Below, piece after piece: positions 58,973-64,000 of a stretch of 64,000 bases of DNA (positions are counted from its first letter, which is position 1; each line of letters opens with the position of its first letter). The DNA comes from Paenibacillus tundrae. Lineage in GTDB: Bacteria > Bacillota > Bacilli > Paenibacillales > Paenibacillaceae. The notes beneath the pieces are model-generated. The model was not told where the DNA came from, did not search any database, and was given only the letters and a program-made list of their open reading frames with translations. The stretch spans positions 4,712,001 through 4,776,000 of the forward strand of contig NZ_CP145605.1 in assembly GCF_036884255.1 (NCBI RefSeq). Direction: 5' to 3'. A program made the position numbers and the translations under genes.

Positions 58973-61210
58973 TTATTCCCAGAAGAAACGGCCTGCGAAT
59001 ACTTTTTCCGTCAGCAGCTTGTATGTCTCTTCGGGCAATTCTTTTTTCATTTTCGCCATAACTGCTTCTTTGCCTTGATAGTACTGTGAAGACATGCCAA
59101 TCTCGGCCTTGGTATTGCTTGCATCTAGACGCATAATTGGTGTCGCTGCATCCTTCGTCCAAGGTGTCCATTCTGCGAGATTCGCAGATCCGCCATCCCC
59201 AGGGTGCCCTGTATACAAGAACTGTTTCAGATATGCCGCCATAGCTGTGGACAGCTGGTCACGACCTGGTTGGTTCACCTCACTGAAGTATCCTTCTGGG
59301 AAGTACGCAGCTATACCAGCTGCATGCCCTGTATAGAAGTCCATATCTGCACCGTGAGGAGCACCAAGCAATGTCTGCAAACGTTCCGAAATTACACCAG
59401 GCTGTGTGCCCCATGCAAACCGATATGCATAAACGGAAGGCTGGCCTGCAACATTTGTCAGTTGCTCGGCTACCCGCTCTGCGTTAAAGCCGGCATACGC
59501 TTCACTACCGTATTGAATAGCCGCAGCATATTGTTCCGCTTTGGTTGCATCTGTGAACAATGTTCCATCGTTAATGGATGGGGAGAAGTTCGGATCACCG
59601 AAGGCAAATGCCGCGAATTCGGTATCCAGACTACCCAGTAATACTGGAACTTTAGTGTAGTTGCCTTGCTCCAGAGCTGAGAAGCCCTCTTTTGGAATGA
59701 CTGCGCCATCACGGAACAGGTGCGGGAATGGCTCCATTCGGATTGCCGTGCCACCAAACACCTTAACCAGCTTGTCCGCAGGCAATTCACGTAGATACGT
59801 AGCTAGCTGTTCCTTAGACTGCTTCGCAATCCACGCTTTTGCTTCCTCAGGGGTAGTTGCTTTGCCTTCCTCAACTAGCAATTTCTCCAGAGCACTTTCC
59901 GACTTTTGCTCACCTTCTTCTGGCGATGAAGTCGTTAATCCACCACTGAATGCAACGGCTTTTTGGAATAGTCCTTTTCCGAGTGGTGAGATGAGCGTAG
60001 CCAGCACGTCCCTCGCTCCTGCAGACTGACCTGCCAGCGTTACGTTATCCGTGTCACCACCGAAGCCTTCAATATTATCCTGTACCCACTCCAATGCACG
60101 GAGCCCATCAAGTAGTCCATAGTTGCCAGAATCATCCAGAGCATTACCTGTCTCCAACGCTTCATTCTTGAAGAAACCAAGCGCACCTAAACGATAGTTC
60201 ACCGAAATAATAATGCTGTTTGTATTGCGTGCAAGTTGTTCACCTTGGAAGTCCTTGCCTGATCCAGTCATGTTCCCGCCGCCGTGCAGGAATACCATTA
60301 CCGGAAGTTTGGAACTCGTTGTATCGGGTCTCCAAATATTCAAATAGAGTGAATCTTCACTGCCTACCGTATTTTGCCCAGACAGTTGCAAGCTGTTGGC
60401 AGCGAATTCCTTCGCTTCACGTGTCCCCGTCCATGCCTTCGGTTCGACTGGCGCTTTCCAGCGCAGCTCTCCTACAGGTGGTGCTGCATAAGGTACACCC
60501 AGCCAGCCAAGTGTTCCGTACTGCTCATAACTCTTGCCATCAATGGAGCCATATTTCGTCTGTTGAAGTGTTTGTGGCGTAAAACCTTGATCCTGCTGGT
60601 GCTTCAGCCAGCGCTGTTCAAGTGTGCCGCTCCCATCTTTGAGTTGCACTTGCAAGGCCTGCGCTGTTGCCTCAGCCATTTGGCGATTCGAGAGTGGACC
60701 CTTGCCACCTTGGAGTGCATTGATTCCTTTCGATGCCGCAAAGGATACTGCCTCACCTTCCTTATAATCTGTGCCAGCTTCATAACCGAGTGTCTTTAAT
60801 AACAGTGTTGCATAGTCTTCAGACGTAAGTGTCGCATTGGGTTTAAATACGTTCGCTCCGTCAGCGATCCCCAGATAAGGGTGCTGCTTAAGATACCCAA
60901 CAACAGGCTGTAGGAATTTCCCAGCTGATGCCGCATCTTCATACGTATCTGTGCCGGTATAGGCAAGTGCCTCTTTTTCCAATCCAGTCAAACGCAAGTA
61001 CAGAACAGCAGCCTGAATACGTGTTGCTTTTTTGTTCAGATACGCTGCGCTAACCCCTTGACCATTGCCTTTAATTAATTGGGATGAGATCAGCTTATCG
61101 ATCGCTGCATTGGAAGCTGGAGTTGAAGTTCCGGCTGCATAGGCAGGCATTGCTGATAAACATAAACCTAGAACGGTTGCTACCGCGATGGATCGTTTGA
61201 TTTTTTTCAT
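58973..61210 (-). CDS. Secreted SLH-domain carboxylesterase (type B)
   Basis: A 745-residue exported protein. Residues 1-26 are a signal peptide. Two SLH repeats span about 30-195 (LQPVVGYLKQHPYLGIADGA, ATLTSEDYATLLLKTLGYEA), for cell-wall anchoring. A type-B carboxylesterase follows: VFLHGGGNMTGSG (oxyanion), LAGQSAGARDVL with the nucleophile Ser (usual GESAGA), and LGAPHGADMDF with the catalytic His. It should hydrolyse small esters at the cell surface, perhaps xylan side groups. Start ATG 61210 follows GAGGAGA. It lies behind a RAT-terminator leader. Confidence 0.88.
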   Translation of the reverse strand: MKKIKRSIAVATVLGLCLSAMPAYAAGTSTPASNAAIDKLISSQLIKGNGQGVSAAYLNKKATRIQAAVLYLRLTGLEKEALAYTGTDTYEDAASAGKFLQPVVGYLKQHPYLGIADGANVFKPNATLTSEDYATLLLKTLGYEAGTDYKEGEAVSFAASKGINALQGGKGPLSNRQMAEATAQALQVQLKDGSGTLEQRWLKHQQDQGFTPQTLQQTKYGSIDGKSYEQYGTLGWLGVPYAAPPVGELRWKAPVEPKAWTGTREAKEFAANSLQLSGQNTVGSEDSLYLNIWRPDTTSSKLPVMVFLHGGGNMTGSGKDFQGEQLARNTNSIIISVNYRLGALGFFKNEALETGNALDDSGNYGLLDGLRALEWVQDNIEGFGGDTDNVTLAGQSAGARDVLATLISPLGKGLFQKAVAFSGGLTTSSPEEGEQKSESALEKLLVEEGKATTPEEAKAWIAKQSKEQLATYLRELPADKLVKVFGGTAIRMEPFPHLFRDGAVIPKEGFSALEQGNYTKVPVLLGSLDTEFAAFAFGDPNFSPSINDGTLFTDATKAEQYAAAIQYGSEAYAGFNAERVAEQLTNVAGQPSVYAYRFAWGTQPGVISERLQTLLGAPHGADMDFYTGHAAGIAAYFPEGYFSEVNQPGRDQLSTAMAAYLKQFLYTGHPGDGGSANLAEWTPWTKDAATPIMRLDASNTKAEIGMSSQYYQGKEAVMAKMKKELPEETYKLLTEKVFAGRFFWE

Positions 61211-61400
61211 GTCGTAAATCTCCTCGCTGTCAGATAGTGTGTGATGGAATCTACGATGGCACCTCATTACGGATATCCATAGTATTCCAAACCAAGATCA
61301 TCCTAAATCTCTGTCTGTGAACCGAAAATGTCCCCCTTCCGGTTATGATTCTGCTACGGCGTTTCAAGCGAAGACAATACCAACCAGGCGTTTATCTGTA

Positions 61401-61470
61401 TAAAAAAAACCTGAATCGAAGGCAAACAGACGTCGCTACAGCGTGTCTTCTGCCCTCAATTCAGGTTTTG
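61401..61470 (-). terminator. Leader terminator overlapping the RAT (esterase gene)
   Basis: AACCTGAATTGAGGGCA pairs with TGCCTTCGATTCAGGTT on the minus strand and is followed by a run of Ts. Its 5' arm uses the last bases of the RAT. Confidence 0.8.
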
Positions 61471-61491
61471 CCTGTCTTCAGTAACAACCCT
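61463..61491 (-). promoter_or_regulatory. RAT antiterminator (BglG/LicT type) before esterase gene
   Basis: Minus strand AGGGTTGTTACTG-AAGA-CAGGCAAAACCT (in parts) matches the RAT consensus, 253-281 bases before the gene start. It overlaps the terminator and should allow antiterminator control. Confidence 0.82.
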
Positions 61492-61547
61492 GAGAATATG
61501 AGGTCATTCAATAAAACATAAATAGTAAGCGTATTCAAAAACATAAC

Positions 61548-61576
61548 AGGTATTGCCCGGAGTTGGTTACAATCCT
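61548..61576 (-). promoter_or_regulatory. Second RAT-like element in the esterase leader
   Basis: AGGATTGTAACC-AACTCC-GGGCAATACCT (in parts) has the same length as the downstream RAT and matches it at about 20 of 29 positions, including AGG, TTGT, GGCAA and ACCT. AACAGG/CCTGTT then TTTTT beside it could act as a terminator. It is a degenerate candidate only. Confidence 0.4.
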
Positions 61577-61594
61577 GTTGTTATGGTGATGTTA

Positions 61595-61617
61595 GCACAT
61601 AATGTAAGCGTTCGCAA
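61595..61617 (-). promoter_or_regulatory. Candidate esterase promoter with cre site
   Basis: TTGCGA and TAACAT are 17 bases apart on the minus strand. On the plus strand TGTAAGCGTTCGCA (61603-61616) is a one-mismatch cre over the -35 region. This mirrors the DUF1593 leader. Confidence 0.5.
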
Positions 61618-61695
61618 TATCTTTTTTTCACAAATGATAATATTTATTAAACCTATTTAGCTAGTTGGAAAATAACGGGTGATGACTCTATACTA

Positions 61696-61741
61696 TAAAC
61701 GAAAAGCCACCCCTAAGTAGATGAGTGGTTCTTCGTTTATA
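61696..61741 (-). terminator. Candidate terminator of amidohydrolase gene
   Basis: ATAAACGAA and TTCGTTTAT pair, with CCAC/GTGG inside, about 55 bases after the stop on the minus strand. The T run is weak. Confidence 0.5.
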
Positions 61742-61794
61742 TGAGTAATTCTTCAATTCAGACATACTCACCTAGCTATTCAATATAAGATTGA

Positions 61795-63051
61795 TCAGCG
61801 TGTTCGCGCCAACCTCTCTAACAATGTAACCGCCGGCGAGAGAACCGCTTCATCGATGTCAAATTCGGGGTGATGATGAGAAGCTGGCAGATCACTACCG
61901 ACGATCATGTACGTAGCTTTTCCCCCTTGTTCCTGCACACGCCGAATCATGTAGCTTGCGTCCTCGCTGCCCAGCGCACTACCATTCGCAACCGTCTCTG
62001 CATCGGTAAAGCCAGGAATGCCTTTCGCTTCCCGAACCGCAAGCTCAGCCAGTTCAAGATCACAACGAATAGGAATAGCTCCACCGATTGTCTCCACACT
62101 AGCACTCAGTTCATGCATCGCCGCACTATGCTCAATGATCTGCCGTACACGGCGTTCCAGTTCAAGGTTTGTCTCTTCACTGGTTGAACGGGTCTCAATG
62201 ACCATCCGAGCCTGCTCAGCAATAATATTGGCTCCCGTCCCCCCTTCTAGTATGCCAACATTAACTCTAGTGTCAGCAGAGCTGAAGCGGGGGAGCGCAT
62301 GAATATTAAGCAGAGCCGTGGATGCTCCGAGCAGTGCATTACGCCCCTCCTCTGGGGATGCACCGGCATGAGAAGATACTCCTGTGAAATGAGCTTCTAG
62401 CTTCGTTGTTGCCAAGAATCCGGCAGATGAGCCTTTTATGTGACCCGAAGGCACATCGGTACCGAGATGCATACAGAACAGACGATCCACGCCTTCGAGC
62501 ATTCCTTTTTTCACCATGGCATATGCTCCGCGCACGCCTTCTTCCGCAGGTTGAAATAACAATCTTACTTTGCCCGCGAACTTTCGATCACTAAGACGTT
62601 CTGCGAGTGCGAGCCCAATTGATGTGTGTCCATCATGAGCACAAGCGTGCATAATCCCTTCATGGGCTGAACGGAACTGTCCCTTTTGTGGCAGGTGGCG
62701 ATCCAGTTCACACTCCCAAATCGGTAATGCATCCATATCAAAACGAAAAGCAGTTGTAGGCCCCTCCTGGTCACCTTGAAGTTCTGCAACAACAGCTGTA
62801 AATCCGCCTCGCATCTGCTGCACAATGTCTGGATCTGCCCCTTCACGGAGCGCACGCTGATAGGCATCCTCCAACACTTCCAGTTTGGGTAAACCACGCC
62901 GTGAATCCTCGTCAATCGCATCTCTGCCATACATGACCTGATATCCCATCTCGGTCAGCATCTGCACCACTTTAGTCGCTGTCCGAAACTCCGTAAATCC
63001 TAGCTCAGGATGTTGATGCAAATCTCTTCGTAACGCAATAATATCTATCAT
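61795..63051 (-). CDS. M20-family amidohydrolase, p-aminobenzoyl-glutamate hydrolase type
   Basis: A 418-residue dizinc-peptidase-like amidohydrolase. HACAHDGHTS (metal Cys/His), FQPAEEGVRG (catalytic Glu), the lid domain from about residue 200 and GSDLPASHHHPEFDI near the end are all present. Its close pairing with an AbgT transporter suggests the AbgA/AbgB role: cleaving p-aminobenzoyl-glutamate or a similar aromatic amide. Start ATG 63051 follows GAGGAGAACC. It is cotranscribed after the transporter gene. Confidence 0.87.
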   Translation of the reverse strand: MIDIIALRRDLHQHPELGFTEFRTATKVVQMLTEMGYQVMYGRDAIDEDSRRGLPKLEVLEDAYQRALREGADPDIVQQMRGGFTAVVAELQGDQEGPTTAFRFDMDALPIWECELDRHLPQKGQFRSAHEGIMHACAHDGHTSIGLALAERLSDRKFAGKVRLLFQPAEEGVRGAYAMVKKGMLEGVDRLFCMHLGTDVPSGHIKGSSAGFLATTKLEAHFTGVSSHAGASPEEGRNALLGASTALLNIHALPRFSSADTRVNVGILEGGTGANIIAEQARMVIETRSTSEETNLELERRVRQIIEHSAAMHELSASVETIGGAIPIRCDLELAELAVREAKGIPGFTDAETVANGSALGSEDASYMIRRVQEQGGKATYMIVGSDLPASHHHPEFDIDEAVLSPAVTLLERLARTR

Positions 63052-63175
63052 ATTTCGGTTCTCCTCTCACATTAAAACTAGATATGATGGCTGTAACCTC
63101 TTATTCCCAATGTTCTACTCAACCATGTTAAACTTCCGTTCTACATTCTACTGCTGTTATTTAAACTGTTAATGT

Positions 63176-64000
63176 TTACAGTCTAGCGTTAACCCCTGGC
63201 CCAAGTGGCAGATTGAAGACATACCACAGAACAACCATAATGACCCAAACTGAGAAAAACACGATTGAATAAGGCAAAATCAATGAGTAATATGTTCCAA
63301 GCTTCGCGTCCTTGCGATATTCCTGAAGAAATCCAACGAACAGGGGTACAAACGGTGATACCGGAGCCAAAGGAATAACGACTGAATCGGATACTCGAAA
63401 AATAACCTGTGTAAATGCTGGATGGAATCCAAGCAGCATCATCATAGGGATAAACACCGGAGCTAGAATCGACCAGATTGCCGATCCGCTCGCGATAAAC
63501 ATTGTCAGAAGAGCCGATAGGAAGACCAGTCCAATGACAACAGGGATACCGTTAATTCCTGTTTTCTCCAACAGATCAGTAATCGTCAGTGCCAGAAATT
63601 TCCCCATATTGCTCCAGTTAAACATGGCTACAAATTGAGATAGCGGAAACACCATTACGATAAAACCCGCCATTGTCTTGATCGGTTCAATGAGTAGCTT
63701 CGGCAGATCATTCTGATTTTGAATCACCTTCAATTTAATGCCGTAAGTCAGTGCTACGGTGAAGAAGAACAGTAAAATGACAGGTACGATCCCTGCCAGA
63801 AAAGGAGAACCCATAACGCCCCCTGTTTCTGGATTGCGGAGCACAGCATTTGTAGGAATAACAAGAAACGCCATCACCGCGATGAAAAGTATTGCAGCAA
63901 TTCCAGCTGCTCGCAATGCCTTATTCTCTTCTGGCGTTGGGGCCTCCAGCTTGTAGACCCGTTCTCCTTCATATTTTCCGAGGCGGGGTTCCAGGAATTT
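63176..64000 (-). CDS. AbgT-family transporter, N-terminus beyond window edge
   Basis: The last 275 codons of a membrane transporter of the AbgT family. Visible parts include KFLEPRLGKYEG (a conserved cytosolic loop) and later helices LVFLSALLTMFIASGSAIWSI and SDSVVIPLAPVSPFVPLFVGFLQ. The frame is open to base 64000. AbgT proteins take up p-aminobenzoyl-glutamate or export sulfonamides. It precedes the amidohydrolase gene by 124 bases on the same strand, forming an uptake and breakdown pair. Confidence 0.9.
   Translation of the reverse strand, partial: KFLEPRLGKYEGERVYKLEAPTPEENKALRAAGIAAILFIAVMAFLVIPTNAVLRNPETGGVMGSPFLAGIVPVILLFFFTVALTYGIKLKVIQNQNDLPKLLIEPIKTMAGFIVMVFPLSQFVAMFNWSNMGKFLALTITDLLEKTGINGIPVVIGLVFLSALLTMFIASGSAIWSILAPVFIPMMMLLGFHPAFTQVIFRVSDSVVIPLAPVSPFVPLFVGFLQEYRKDAKLGTYYSLILPYSIVFFSVWVIMVVLWYVFNLPLGPGVNARL

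Overview
The window looks like chromosomal DNA of a Paenibacillus close to P. polymyxa. The evidence is a GH43-CBM6-CBM36 xylan-debranching enzyme (the XynD/Xyn43A layout of P. polymyxa), an SLH-domain esterase, copper-amine-oxidase-type stalk domains, a BclB-like collagen-repeat spore-surface protein, AraC regulators fused to siderophore-binding domains, strong AGGAGG Shine-Dalgarno sites and sigma-A promoters. It carries ordinary chromosomal genes plus accessory cassettes. No phage, CRISPR array, rRNA or tRNA was found.

Layout. 1-4.3 kb: two lipoproteins, a polysaccharide deacetylase, an EamA exporter and a two-domain sulfurtransferase. 4.3-9.4 kb: two cassettes, hydrolase plus LysR regulator and IS200-type element plus acetamidase-like protein, each ending in a decayed copy of the sulfurtransferase 3' end. 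9.5-12.8 kb: an HTH/DUF2975 pair and a frameshifted secreted protein gene. 12.8-15.6 kb: an AraC-binding-protein fusion and a siderophore lipoprotein. 16.3-19.4 kb: xynD behind a cre site and a structured leader, then a chloramphenicol acetyltransferase gene with a translation-attenuation leader. 19.6-22.3 kb: a frameshifted small gene and collagen-like surface proteins. 22.6-25.3 kb: TetR, two flavodoxin-fold proteins and a divergent SDR around a perfect 19-bp operator. 25.4-33.6 kb: GH5 endoglucanase, LRR-like protein, two divergent chemoreceptors and an aminotransferase.

33.8-42.1 kb is an iron-siderophore region with Fur boxes: fused FecCD permease, two binding lipoproteins, a ferredoxin-NADP reductase-like flavoprotein, V4R and CueP-type proteins and a second AraC-binding-protein fusion. 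No ATPase gene is present, so the transporter must borrow one. 42.3-49.8 kb: a PTS permease whose EIIB domain lacks its cysteine, hybrid-cluster protein, a calcium-type P-ATPase and an MFS exporter. 49.8-55.3 kb: SMI1/DUF2625 immunity-like genes, an RsbQ-like hydrolase paired with a PAS-GGDEF cyclase, and an MFS-TetR operon. 55.5-64 kb: a DUF1593 lipoprotein and an SLH carboxylesterase, each behind a BglG/LicT-type RNA antiterminator overlapping a terminator and each with a cre-like site, then two small genes and an AbgA/AbgT-type pair cut by the window end.

The most notable signals are the two RAT-terminator leaders of non-PTS genes (one with a second RAT-like element), the serial sulfurtransferase 3'-end remnants, the chloramphenicol-type attenuator, the RsbQ/PAS-GGDEF pairing, mutually overlapping divergent promoters inside a TetR-type operator, and a possible -1 slippery site joining two halves of a secreted protein.
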